A stretch of DNA of 64,000 bases from Myxococcus dinghuensis (lineage in GTDB: Bacteria > Myxococcota > Myxococcia > Myxococcales > Myxococcaceae), in the NCBI RefSeq assembly GCF_024198235.1, contig NZ_JAKCFB010000015.1, positions 124,001 through 188,000 of the forward strand. The letters are read 5' to 3'. A program made the translations under genes and the position numbers. Positions 20,254 through 28,258 of the stretch are shown here, piece by piece. The notes beneath the pieces were generated by a model. The model was not told the DNA's origin and searched no databases. It worked only from the letters and a program-made list of their open reading frames with translations. Every line of letters starts with the position of its first letter. Positions within the stretch are counted from its first letter, which is position 1.

Positions 20254-20352
20254 TCGCGCTGGCTCCAACGGCTCCGAGGACCGGGGACATCCCGGTGAAT
20301 GCCGGGCGGATTGCATGCGTCCCCCGGTCGTGTCACACCGTGATAGCCTGCC

Positions 20353-20381
20353 TTGACTCCGCCGGGTGCCGTCAGTAGAGC
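20353..20381 (+). promoter_or_regulatory. Candidate sigma-70 promoter for the metal-uptake island
   Basis: TTGACT (20353-20358), a 17-base spacer and TAGAGC (20376-20381) end 22 bp before the ATG at 20404. Just upstream lie small palindromic elements (GTGTCACAC and TCACACCGTGA around 20331-20342), which could bind a metal-sensing repressor, but no recognised Zur or Fur box can be seen. Confidence 0.35.
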
Positions 20382-20403
20382 ACTCGGGTCCCATCCGCCG
20401 ACA

Positions 20404-20829
20404 ATGACCTCGCGCGCCCACAGCCTCGTCCGTAGCACCGCGACGTTGCTGGTCGTGCTGTGGGCATTGCAGCCGGTGGGAGACCTGCTCCACCTGCGGG
20501 ACGCGCACGCGCACCGGTTCTGTCCGGAGCACCAGACCTTCGAGGAGACGGCGCGAGGGACCAGCTCCATCCAGGCGAGGCTGGTTCCGAAGCGCACCGT
20601 GCAGGTGTCCGCCCTGCCCGCCTCGGGCACGGACCCGGTGAAGTCGACCCACGAGAAGTGCCCGCTGCTGACGTCCAGCACGCGGGAGCCGCTCGCGTTC
20701 GGCGCCCCGGTGTCCTGGGCGGTGGAGTGGCTCGTGGAGAGCCGCCCCGCGACCGCGCCGCCCCGCGTCCGCCCTCCCCTCTCCGTCCTCGACACCGCTC
20801 CCAAGGCCTCACCGCCCGCGCACGCCTGA
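20404..20829 (+). CDS. Small exported His/Cys protein, paralogue of the one at 31871-32311
   Basis: 141 residues. A hydrophobic N-terminal helix (STATLLVVLWALQPVGDLL) serves as signal or anchor. Two potential metal patches follow: HLRDAHAHRFCPEHQTFEE and STHEKCPLL. The C-terminus is Pro-rich and ends with TAPKASPPAHA. The same order (H..C.EH, then H..C, then LAPKASPP) is found in the protein at 31871-32311, so the two are paralogues. Lying first in front of a metal transporter operon, it could be a periplasmic metal chaperone or sensor. The family is not one I can name. Confidence 0.7.
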   Translation: MTSRAHSLVRSTATLLVVLWALQPVGDLLHLRDAHAHRFCPEHQTFEETARGTSSIQARLVPKRTVQVSALPASGTDPVKSTHEKCPLLTSSTREPLAFGAPVSWAVEWLVESRPATAPPRVRPPLSVLDTAPKASPPAHA

Positions 20830-20909
20830 AGTCGCGTCCGGCAGGTGCTGTCTCGCCATTGGGAGTGGACGTGCGCGCACGCGTGCGTCCGGTTTCGAGG
20901 AGTCATCCG

Positions 20910-22271
20910 GTGTCATCCGTCTCACGTCGTCTTCACGGCGCGCTCGTCGCCGTGTCCATCGCAGCGTTGTTGTCCGCGGCCAACGCCGTGGCCCAGGAAT
21001 CCCCCCCGCCCCCTCCATCCCATGCCGGGAGCGATACACCCGACGCGGGCGCGGATGCGGGCGCCTCCGAAGTCCCTCCGGGCCTCACGGCCGAGGAGAT
21101 GGCGGAGATCCAGAAGGCGTTCGGAGGAGACACCCAGCAGGGGGTTCCCTCCAGCACGTCGGCCGCGCCGGACGGGAAGCCCGGTGGCGCGCTGCCGCTG
21201 TCCATCCCCGGCGCGGGCAGCGGCACCAACTTCCTGGACCTGAGCTTCATCCTCGACATCGCCGCGGCGGGCTTCTCCTCCAAGGAGCCCCTCCAGGGCG
21301 GCGCGCACGACCCGACGCGCAACGGCTTCAACCTCCAGCAGCTCGAGTTGTCCATCGGGTCGGTGGTGGACCCGTACTTCCGCTTCGACGCGAACATCGT
21401 CTACAGCCAGTTCGGCGTCGAAATCGAGGAGGCCTACGGCACCACGCTCGCGCTGCCGCACAGCCTCCAGGTACGCGCGGGCCAGTTCCTCACGCGCTTC
21501 GGGCGCATGAACGCCACGCACCCGCACTCGTGGGACTTCGTGGATCAGCCCTTCGCGTTCAGCCGCGTCTTCGGCGCGGAAGGCAACCGCGGGCTGGGCG
21601 TGGAGCTGTCCTGGCTCACGCCGCTGCCGTGGTTCGTGGAGGTCACGGGCAGCGCCACGGACGCGACCGGCGAGGCCACCGCGCGCAGCTTCCTGGGCGC
21701 GTCGGGCGACCGGGTGCTGTCGCCCCTGGACCTCCAGCTCACCGGCGTGGTGAAGCAGTTCTTCCCCCTGTCGGATGACCTGTCCCTGATGTGGGGCCTG
21801 TCCGCGGCCACCGGGCCCAACCCCACCGGCTACCGCAACCGTACGGACATCTACGGCACGGACCTGTACCTGCGCTACCGCCCCATCACCGAGGCGAGCG
21901 ACACGCTGCTGACGTTCCAGGTGGAGGCCCTCTACCGGCGGCGCCAGGTGCCCGACGACGTCCTGACGGACTACAACGGCTACGCCCAGCTCGCGTGGCG
22001 CTTCTCGCAGCGCTGGGCCACCGCGGCGCGCTACGAGCTGGGCACCGCCGCGCACGGCAAGGGTGGCGAGGTGGTGACGGATCCGCTCGACCCCGAGTGG
22101 ACCCAGAACCGCAACCGCGTCTCCGCCAACCTCACCTACTGGCCCACCGAGTTCTCGCGCCTGCGCCTGCAGGCCGCGCGGGACCGGGCGGGTTGGCGCG
22201 ACGAGGCGGACTACTCCGTCTTCCTGGCGCTCGAGCTGGTGACGGGCGCCCACGGCGCCCATGCGTTCTGA
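20910..22271 (+). CDS. Outer-membrane beta-barrel protein of the metal-uptake island
   Basis: 453 residues. A signal peptide (ALVAVSIAALLSAANAVAQ) is followed by about 80 disordered residues rich in Pro, Asp, Gly and Ala, then a barrel of alternating strands (NFLDLSFILDIAAAGF, YFRFDANIVYSQFG, HSLQVRAGQFLTRFGR, TLLTFQVEALYRRR) ending in Phe. It resembles porin-like proteins found next to zinc/manganese ABC importers; no TonB box or plug domain is visible, so passive or ligand-gated transfer is more likely than TonB-driven uptake. GTG start behind CGAGGAGTC; longer in-frame GTG starts exist. The stop overlaps a spurious ATG before the binding-protein gene. Confidence 0.85.
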   Translation: MSSVSRRLHGALVAVSIAALLSAANAVAQESPPPPPSHAGSDTPDAGADAGASEVPPGLTAEEMAEIQKAFGGDTQQGVPSSTSAAPDGKPGGALPLSIPGAGSGTNFLDLSFILDIAAAGFSSKEPLQGGAHDPTRNGFNLQQLELSIGSVVDPYFRFDANIVYSQFGVEIEEAYGTTLALPHSLQVRAGQFLTRFGRMNATHPHSWDFVDQPFAFSRVFGAEGNRGLGVELSWLTPLPWFVEVTGSATDATGEATARSFLGASGDRVLSPLDLQLTGVVKQFFPLSDDLSLMWGLSAATGPNPTGYRNRTDIYGTDLYLRYRPITEASDTLLTFQVEALYRRRQVPDDVLTDYNGYAQLAWRFSQRWATAARYELGTAAHGKGGEVVTDPLDPEWTQNRNRVSANLTYWPTEFSRLRLQAARDRAGWRDEADYSVFLALELVTGAHGAHAF

Positions 22272-22296
22272 ACCTCTTTCCCGGGAGAACCTCCCC

Positions 22297-23223
22297 ATGC
22301 GTCACCTCCACTTCGTCGCGGCGATGTGCGCCGCCCTCTGCCTCCTCGCCGCCGCTCCCGCGCGCGCGGCCGTCAATGTCGTCACCACCGTCCCGGACCT
22401 CGCCGCGCTCGCCAAGGCGGTGGGCGGCGAGTACGTCGACGTGCAGTCCATGGCCCTGGGAAGCCAGGACCCGCACCGCGTGGATGCCAAGCCCAGCCTC
22501 GCGCTCGCGCTCAACCGCGCGGACCTGCTCATCAGCGTGGGGTTGGACCTGGAGATCGGCTGGCTGCCCAACCTGCTCACCGGCTCGCGCAACCCGCGCA
22601 TCCAGATGGGCAGCCCGGGCTACCTCAACGCGTCGCAGTTCGTCCGCGTCCTGGAGATTCCCCCTGGAAAGGTGGACCGCAGCGAGGGCGACGTCCACCC
22701 GGGCGGCAACCCACACTACCTCTATGACCCGCGCCAGGGCGCGGCCGTGGCCCGGGGCATCGCGGAGCGACTGGCCCAGCTCGACGCGAAGCACGCGGCG
22801 GACTACCGCGCCAACGCCGCGAAGCTGACGGCGGAGATCGACAAGGCCCGCGAGGACTGGGAGAAGCGGCTCACGGGCCTGCGCGGCGCGCCCGTCATCG
22901 CGTTCCACAAGACGACGGCCTACCTGGCGGACTGGCTGGGCTTCGAGCCCATCGCCTTCCTCGAGCCCAAGCCGGGCATCCCGCCCAACCCGTCCCATGT
23001 CGCCGGCGTGCTCGTCCTCGCGCGGCAGCGCAAGGCGCGCATGGTGCTCATCGAGAGCTACTACAACGACCGCGAGGCGAAGATGCTCGCCAACATGATT
23101 CCGGCCCCGCTCGCCACGCTGCACGGGGGCACGGACTTCCGCGCGGGTGAGACGTACATCCAGCACATCAACGAAATGGTCGGCGCGCTCGAGAAGGGCC
23201 TCGCCGGCTCCAAGGGGGGGTGA
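22297..23223 (+). CDS. Metal ABC transporter substrate-binding protein (ZnuA/TroA family)
   Basis: 308 residues with signal peptide (MCAALCLLAAAPARA). Cluster A-I metal-binding fold: strand NVVTTVPDLAALAKAVGG, first ligand region SQDPHRVDAKPS, ADLLISVGLDLEIGWLP, second ligand NPHYLYDPRQG, third FHKTTAYLADWLGFEP and a Glu in VLIESYYND. Three His plus a carboxylate fits Zn(II) or Mn(II). The His-rich loop seen in many zinc-specific members is absent, so the metal cannot be fixed. It delivers the metal to the ATPase/permease encoded downstream. Confidence 0.93.
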   Translation: MRHLHFVAAMCAALCLLAAAPARAAVNVVTTVPDLAALAKAVGGEYVDVQSMALGSQDPHRVDAKPSLALALNRADLLISVGLDLEIGWLPNLLTGSRNPRIQMGSPGYLNASQFVRVLEIPPGKVDRSEGDVHPGGNPHYLYDPRQGAAVARGIAERLAQLDAKHAADYRANAAKLTAEIDKAREDWEKRLTGLRGAPVIAFHKTTAYLADWLGFEPIAFLEPKPGIPPNPSHVAGVLVLARQRKARMVLIESYYNDREAKMLANMIPAPLATLHGGTDFRAGETYIQHINEMVGALEKGLAGSKGG

Positions 23224-23226
23224 GTC

Positions 23227-24087
23227 ATGAAGACACGACTGCTGCTTCCCCTGATGTTGCTGTCCGGTTGCGCGCTGGACTCGGGTGAGGGCTTCGCCGT
23301 GCTGGAGCCCACCGTCCAGGCCCGTTATGCCCCCACCCAGGACCGGCAGACGGGCGACGGGTTCCAACGCCTCTCCTCCGACTTCCAGGTGCGGCTGGAC
23401 AACGCCGCGCTGGGCGTGTCCCACGTGGAGCTGCTCGGCGGCGCGGGCACCAGCGGCCCCACCACCTTCGACCCGGCCAACCCGCCTCCGGGCTACAGCC
23501 TGTGCCACAACGGCCACTGCCACCGCTCCGACGGCGCGCTCGTGGACTACGCGGACATCGAGGCGGAGCTGAATGGCGGCGGCGGCTCCGGTGCGTCGCT
23601 GGTCGCCGCGCTGCACGTCGACGGAGAGCTGGACCTGGTCTCCTCCGAGCCAGTGGCCGTGGAGTGCGAGCCCGACTGCGAGCTGCCCCGCACCACCCTC
23701 ACCCGCGGCGTCTGGGAGGTCACCACCGTGAAGCTGGAGGGGCAGGTCCGCGACGCCCGCGTCCCGGCCCGCATCCTCGCGCGGGCCTTCCGGCTGTCCC
23801 TCACGTCGACAGGTGGCGGCGGAGGACACGAAGAGGAGGCGTTGTTCACCGTGACGGGCGCGGTGGACGTGCCCTCGGACCGCGAGCACGAGCCCCGCGT
23901 CAAGCTGGCGCTGTCGCTCCCCGTCCCCTCCTCCATCTTCGACGCGGTGGACTGGTCCACCGTGGTCGTGGACGCGGACGGCGTGGCGGACCTGGGGGAC
24001 AGCCGCAACGAGGCGGCACGGAAGGGAGTGCTCGACGCGCTCGCGGACCTGACACCCCAGGCGGAGGTGCGACGTGAAAACCGATGA
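23227..24087 (+). CDS. Lipoprotein with CHNGHCH motif in the metal-uptake operon
   Basis: 286 residues; signal LLLPLMLLSGC gives a lipidated Cys15. The mature protein is predicted mostly beta. A cluster LCHNGHCHRSDG near residues 91-102 and a Cys pair in VECEPDCELPR are likely metal or disulphide sites, and a Gly/His/Glu stretch (TGGGGGHEEEA) follows. It starts 3 bp after the binding-protein stop and overlaps the ATPase gene by 14 bp, so it is an integral part of the operon. A periplasm-facing metal-handling role is inferred; the family is not known to me. Confidence 0.8.
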   Translation: MKTRLLLPLMLLSGCALDSGEGFAVLEPTVQARYAPTQDRQTGDGFQRLSSDFQVRLDNAALGVSHVELLGGAGTSGPTTFDPANPPPGYSLCHNGHCHRSDGALVDYADIEAELNGGGGSGASLVAALHVDGELDLVSSEPVAVECEPDCELPRTTLTRGVWEVTTVKLEGQVRDARVPARILARAFRLSLTSTGGGGGHEEEALFTVTGAVDVPSDREHEPRVKLALSLPVPSSIFDAVDWSTVVVDADGVADLGDSRNEAARKGVLDALADLTPQAEVRRENR

Positions 24088-24895
24088 GCCCGTTTCGAGC
24101 GGAGAGGCCCCCCACGAGGTCCCGCCCACCTTCACCCTGGGCGAGCCGCTGCTCACCTGCACCGGGCTGGTCATCGGGTACAACGACAAGGCCATGTTGC
24201 CGCCCATCGACATGGTCATCCGTCGCGGCCAGTTCATCGCGGTGGTGGGCCGCAACGGCTCCGGCAAGAGCACCTGGTTCAAGACGCTGCTGGGGATGAT
24301 CTCCCCGGTCTCCGGCAGCATCACCCGCAGCCACCCGGAGATGCGCAGCGCCTATGTGCCGCAGACGTCCGGCATCGACTCGCTGCTGCCGCTGCGCGCC
24401 CGCGAGCTGACGGCCTGGGGACGGCTGCGGGGGTGGAGCTTCCTGTGGCCGTTCGCGAAGAAGGTGGATCGCGACGCGGTGGAGGGCGCGCTGGAGACGG
24501 CGGGCGCGAAGGCCATCGCCGCTCGGCCGTACCGCGAGTTGTCCGAGGGCCAGAAGCAGCGCACGCTCCTGGCCCGGCTCATCGCCACCGAGGCGGACCT
24601 GGTGCTGCTCGACGAGCCCACCGCCGCGATGGACGCGGTGGCCGAGCGCGAGACGATGCAGCGGTTGTGCTCGCTCGCGCGACAGCGGGGCCTGGGCGTG
24701 GTGGTGGTGTGCCACGACCTGGAGGTCGCCGCCGAACACGCGGACGTGCTGCTCTTCGTGGACCGGGAGACCTCCGCGTTCGTCGTGGGCGACGCGCGCA
24801 CCGTGTTCTGTCATCCCGCCTTCCGCCGCCAATACGGCGACGAGTACTGCCACCGCGCCCCCGAGGGTCCTCATCGTGGAAACGACGCTCGCTGA
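24074..24895 (+). CDS. Metal ABC transporter ATP-binding protein (ZnuC-like)
   Basis: 273 residues. Walker A VVGRNGSGKSTW, Q-loop region YVPQTSG, ABC signature ELSEGQKQRTLL, Walker B LVLLDEPTAAMD and the switch His in VVVCHDLEV are all present. It powers import of the ion bound by the periplasmic protein. The GTG start lies inside the end of the lipoprotein gene with GGAGG five bases before; the stop overlaps the permease gene by 20 bp. The C-terminus contains extra Cys/His residues (FCHPAFRRQYGDEYCH) that are unusual in this family. Confidence 0.93.
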   Translation: MKTDEPVSSGEAPHEVPPTFTLGEPLLTCTGLVIGYNDKAMLPPIDMVIRRGQFIAVVGRNGSGKSTWFKTLLGMISPVSGSITRSHPEMRSAYVPQTSGIDSLLPLRARELTAWGRLRGWSFLWPFAKKVDRDAVEGALETAGAKAIAARPYRELSEGQKQRTLLARLIATEADLVLLDEPTAAMDAVAERETMQRLCSLARQRGLGVVVVCHDLEVAAEHADVLLFVDRETSAFVVGDARTVFCHPAFRRQYGDEYCHRAPEGPHRGNDAR

Positions 24896-25748
24896 ACCAA
24901 CCCAGTGGCAACAGTTCGTCGCGGGCTTCGAGCTGTTCCGGGACCCGCTGCTGTGCGCGCTGCTGGCCGGTGGCGTGCTCGGCTTCCTGAGCGTCTACGT
25001 GGTGCTGCGGCGCATGGTGTTCGTCAGCGCCGCGGTGGCCCAGTCCGCGGGCCTGGGCGTCGCGGTGGCCTTCTATGCGGGCATCCACCTGGGCTTCGAG
25101 GTGGAGCCTGTGGTGGGCGCCACGGCGCTCGCGCTGGTCGCGACGATGCTGCTGATGATGGACCCCAGCCGGTTGAGGCTCACGCGGGAGAGCCTGCTCG
25201 GCCTGGCCTATGCGCTGTCGGGCGGCGCGGCGGTGCTCGTCGGAGATCGCATCGCGCAGGAGTCCCACGACATCCAGGGCATCCTCTTCGGCACCGCCGT
25301 GCTCGTCACCCCCGAGCAGCTCCGCACGGTGGCCATCGCCAGCGTCGTGGTGATGCTCATCCATCTGTGGTGGTACCGGGGCATCACCTTCGCCAGCTTC
25401 GACCGCATCGGTGCGCTGGTGCAGGGCCTGCCCGTGCGACTGCTGGACGGCGTGCTGATGGTGTCCATCGGCGTCATGGTGGGCGTGTGCGCCCGGGCGC
25501 TGGGCGCGTTGCCGGTGTTCGCCTTCTCGACGCTGTCGGCCATCGCCGCGCTGATGCTCGACCTGCGGCTGCCGTGGACGTTCCTCGTCGCCACCCTGGC
25601 GGGCATCATCTCCGGCGTGGGCGGCTACATGTTCGCCTACTTCTTCGACTTCCCCGTGGGTGGGTCGCAGACGGTGCTGGCGGCGGCGCTGGTGGGCGTG
25701 GGCATGGCGATTCGCTTCCTCATCCAACTCATCCAGCGCGCGCGCTGA
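24876..25748 (+). CDS. Metal ABC transporter permease (ZnuB/TroC family)
   Basis: 290 residues, eight or so membrane helices (for example PLLCALLAGGVLGFLSVYVVLRRMVFVSAA over the first two, and TFLVATLAGIISGVGGYMFAY). The motif RRMVFVSAAVAQSAGLGVA is the family's hallmark near the cytoplasmic coupling region (normally RR.VFVGDALSHAALPG). The GTG start overlaps the ATPase gene. It completes the importer; with the barrel and binding protein it could move a metal ion from outside the cell to the cytoplasm. Confidence 0.93.
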   Translation: METTLAEPTQWQQFVAGFELFRDPLLCALLAGGVLGFLSVYVVLRRMVFVSAAVAQSAGLGVAVAFYAGIHLGFEVEPVVGATALALVATMLLMMDPSRLRLTRESLLGLAYALSGGAAVLVGDRIAQESHDIQGILFGTAVLVTPEQLRTVAIASVVVMLIHLWWYRGITFASFDRIGALVQGLPVRLLDGVLMVSIGVMVGVCARALGALPVFAFSTLSAIAALMLDLRLPWTFLVATLAGIISGVGGYMFAYFFDFPVGGSQTVLAAALVGVGMAIRFLIQLIQRAR

Positions 25749-25922
25749 GAGGAACCCTCGGCCGGGCGATATGCACTCTTGGTGCGGGACGTTTCAAAAA
25801 CGTCCCCCCTCCATGGAGCCTCGATGCGCTCGCGACCACGTGGTCCCTCTGGTGAAGCCAGGCGTCTCCTCGTTCCGGACGAGTCCCGCGTCCACCGTCT
25901 GGCCCGCATGCGGGCCAGGGGT

Positions 25923-27440
25923 ATGCGCCGCGGAGAGGTGCAGTGTCCACGGGGAGCGGTGACCTGGGGGATGGCCCTGTTGGCGGCGACGCTCGTGGCG
26001 TGCGCCCACTCGGGCCGCTCCGCCTCGGCGGACGAGCGCCCCCAGTTCGAACATGTGTTCCAGAAGCCACTCGCCGAGGCCCTTCAGGTCACCCGGGAGG
26101 TGCTCGAATCCCACGGCCACCAGTTCGAGCCGACGGAGGACCCCGCCCAGCTCCTCACCACCTGGCAGTACCCCATCGGCGTCGGCACCGGGAACAACCA
26201 CTTCACGCGCTATCTGGTGACCGGCATCTCGGTGGGGCCACGCCAGTCGGTCGTCCGCATCTTCCGCATGGCGTTCGACACCGCGGGGAACGACGCCAGC
26301 AAACAGAACGTCTGGTGGAAGATGTACCGCGAACGCGCCGAGTCGGCGGCGCTGCCGGACCTCACCCCCGCGACCTATGCCAGGAACCGTGGCGAGACGC
26401 AGAGCGAGATGCGCGCGAACCTGCGAGGCACCCGCGACCTGGAGCTGGAGCGGGAGCTGACGCTGCGCCTGGAGTCCGGCCCCTCCATCGAGGTCGTGAG
26501 CGGCAACATCGCCCCAGAGGCACGTCCCCCAGAAGCCGTGCGGCCGGCGGACTTCTACCTGGACCGCTGGAAGGACGTGGCGGCCACGGACACGAAGCCC
26601 TGTGGTGACGCGGTGCGCGGGGCGGAGCGGCTCGCGCGCACGGGACTGACGCTGGTCATCGGCGAGCAACTGGGCAGCCACGAAGCGCCCCAGGTGGTGG
26701 GGAACCTCGTGTGCCAGTTGGCCGAGACGTCCCTCCCCGTGGTGCTGGGCTTGTCGCTTCCCCAATCCGAGCAGGAGCGGGTGGACCGTTACCTGGCCAG
26801 CCCGGGCGCGCCCACGGACCAGGACGCGCTGCTGGAGGGGCGCTTCTGGCATCGCCCCTATCAGGACGGTCGCAGCAGTCGCGCCATCCTCGACCTCATC
26901 GACCGCGTGCGCGCCATGCGGCTCGCGGGGCTTCCCGTGTCACTGGTGGCCTACGACACCAACCTGGCCCGGGGCAGCGAACGGGACGAGCAACTGGCCC
27001 AGGTCTGGAAGAAGCGGCGGTCGGCGCATCCCGACGAGGTGCAGCTCATCCTCGCAGGCAACGCGCATACCCGCACCACCACCGGCACCGAGTGGGACCG
27101 GGACTTCACGCCCATGGCCCATCACCTGAAGGGGAGCGACCTCGTGGTGCTGGAGCTCAGCTATGCCCAGGGGACGCGCTGGGGTTGCGACCTGAATCGC
27201 GCCGGACAACTGACCTGTGGCGTCATCGGTGCGACGCCCTTCGGACGCGCCGCCGCCCTCCCCGGCCAGACGCCCTACATCACCTGGTTCGAAACGCCCT
27301 CGGCCGAAGGCAGCCACGGCCTGTTGTACGTGGGCGCCTTGTCCCCCTCGTTGCCGGCCACGTCCCCGCACAAGGTGGCTCCGCCGCCCTCGAGCATCCC
27401 TCAGCCCCCGCCTCCGAACGGACTGCCGCCCGTGTTCTAG
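25923..27440 (+). CDS. Lipoprotein with a ChaN/EreA-like C-terminal domain
   Basis: 505 residues from the chosen ATG; signal AVTWGMALLAATLVAC would lipidate Cys30. The N-terminal third (LAEALQVTREVLESHGHQF, LLTTWQYPIGVG) looks like a BamC/NlpB-type beta-alpha domain. The C-terminal half has LVIGEQLGSHEAPQVVGNL, GRSSRAILDLIDRVRAMR, VSLVAYDT and LILAGNAHTRTT, an order matching ChaN/EreA-like hydrolase or haem-uptake folds (acidic/His residues in GEQLGSHE and GNAH). The function is tentative. Several in-frame starts exist between 25779 and 25970. The tail is Pro-rich. Convergent with the hydrolase gene, 3 bp apart. Confidence 0.7.
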   Translation: MRRGEVQCPRGAVTWGMALLAATLVACAHSGRSASADERPQFEHVFQKPLAEALQVTREVLESHGHQFEPTEDPAQLLTTWQYPIGVGTGNNHFTRYLVTGISVGPRQSVVRIFRMAFDTAGNDASKQNVWWKMYRERAESAALPDLTPATYARNRGETQSEMRANLRGTRDLELERELTLRLESGPSIEVVSGNIAPEARPPEAVRPADFYLDRWKDVAATDTKPCGDAVRGAERLARTGLTLVIGEQLGSHEAPQVVGNLVCQLAETSLPVVLGLSLPQSEQERVDRYLASPGAPTDQDALLEGRFWHRPYQDGRSSRAILDLIDRVRAMRLAGLPVSLVAYDTNLARGSERDEQLAQVWKKRRSAHPDEVQLILAGNAHTRTTTGTEWDRDFTPMAHHLKGSDLVVLELSYAQGTRWGCDLNRAGQLTCGVIGATPFGRAAALPGQTPYITWFETPSAEGSHGLLYVGALSPSLPATSPHKVAPPPSSIPQPPPPNGLPPVF

Positions 27441-27443
27441 GCG

Positions 27444-27992
27444 TCAGCGGACCGCCGCGGAGACCTTCTTGAACTCGGGCGTGCCCGCGCGCCCGAGCAG
27501 GTCGAACAGCGCGGCTTCCACGGTGGCCACCGTGGCGCCCGCGTCGCGACACAGGTCCAGGCCCACGCGGCGGTCCTCGGCCGAGCGGGACAGGAGCGCG
27601 TCGGCGAGCAGCACCGGAGACAGTCCCCGCTCCGCCAGGTCGCGCACCGTCTGGAAGACGCAGATGTGCGTCTCCATGCCGGCAATCAGCACCTGCTTGC
27701 GCCCCCCGAGTTGGGACAGCACGTCCGGCACGGCGGCGCTGAACTCCAGCTTCTCCACCGGCTTCAGGTCCTTGATGCGCATGCGCAGCAGGGAGTGCGT
27801 GGGGCCCAGGCCCTGAGGGTACTGCTCGGTGACGACGATGGGCAGCCCGAGCGCCCTCGCCCCCTCGATGGCCGCGTTCGTGCGGGAGAGCATGCGGTCC
27901 AGCGCGTCACGCTCCATGACGGCGCACAACCGCTCCTGGATGTCGATGACGAGCAGCGCGGACTGGTCCTGAGCGAGGCGGAAGGTCGGCAT
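27444..27992 (-). CDS. Isochorismatase-family cysteine hydrolase
   Basis: 182 residues. The catalytic triad of the family is complete: Asp17 (ALLVIDIQE), Lys81 (PVEKLEFSA) and Cys111 (GMETHICVFQT). Members hydrolyse amides or the vinyl ether of isochorismate; the short length and ETHICV motif are nearer to the YcaC/nicotinamidase-like hydrolases than to siderophore isochorismatases. The start follows GGGAGGAGGGGGC. Upstream, 266 bp up to the terminator side of the next operon contain no gene. Confidence 0.92.
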   Translation of the reverse strand: MPTFRLAQDQSALLVIDIQERLCAVMERDALDRMLSRTNAAIEGARALGLPIVVTEQYPQGLGPTHSLLRMRIKDLKPVEKLEFSAAVPDVLSQLGGRKQVLIAGMETHICVFQTVRDLAERGLSPVLLADALLSRSAEDRRVGLDLCRDAGATVATVEAALFDLLGRAGTPEFKKVSAAVR

Positions 27993-28202
27993 GCCCCCTC
28001 CTCCCGCGAACACGTCCAGCCCGTCAAGCGCGGGGACCGAGGCACTGCGCGGAGGCGACGCTCCTCGCCGCGCGGCATCCTGCGGGTGACAGTCCTCCGT
28101 CCACCGTGGCGACACCGGACGGTTTCGGCGGAGGGAGGAAGACGACGGCCATTCGTTCGGGGCGCTGAGACGCCATCGAGCTTGCGTTCATCGACCGACC
28201 AC

Positions 28203-28244
28203 CCCCTCCGCGGTGGCATCGCCACGCCACCGCGGGCGGAGGGG
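28203..28244 (-). terminator. Hairpin after the TPR operon
   Basis: Arms CCCCTCCGC-GGTGGC and GCCACC-GCGG-GCGGAGGGG pair with a four-base bulge around an ATCGCCAC loop. It starts 15 bp beyond the stop of the TPR gene on the minus strand. No T-run follows. Confidence 0.55.
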
Positions 28245-28258
28245 ACTCCCGAAACGGC

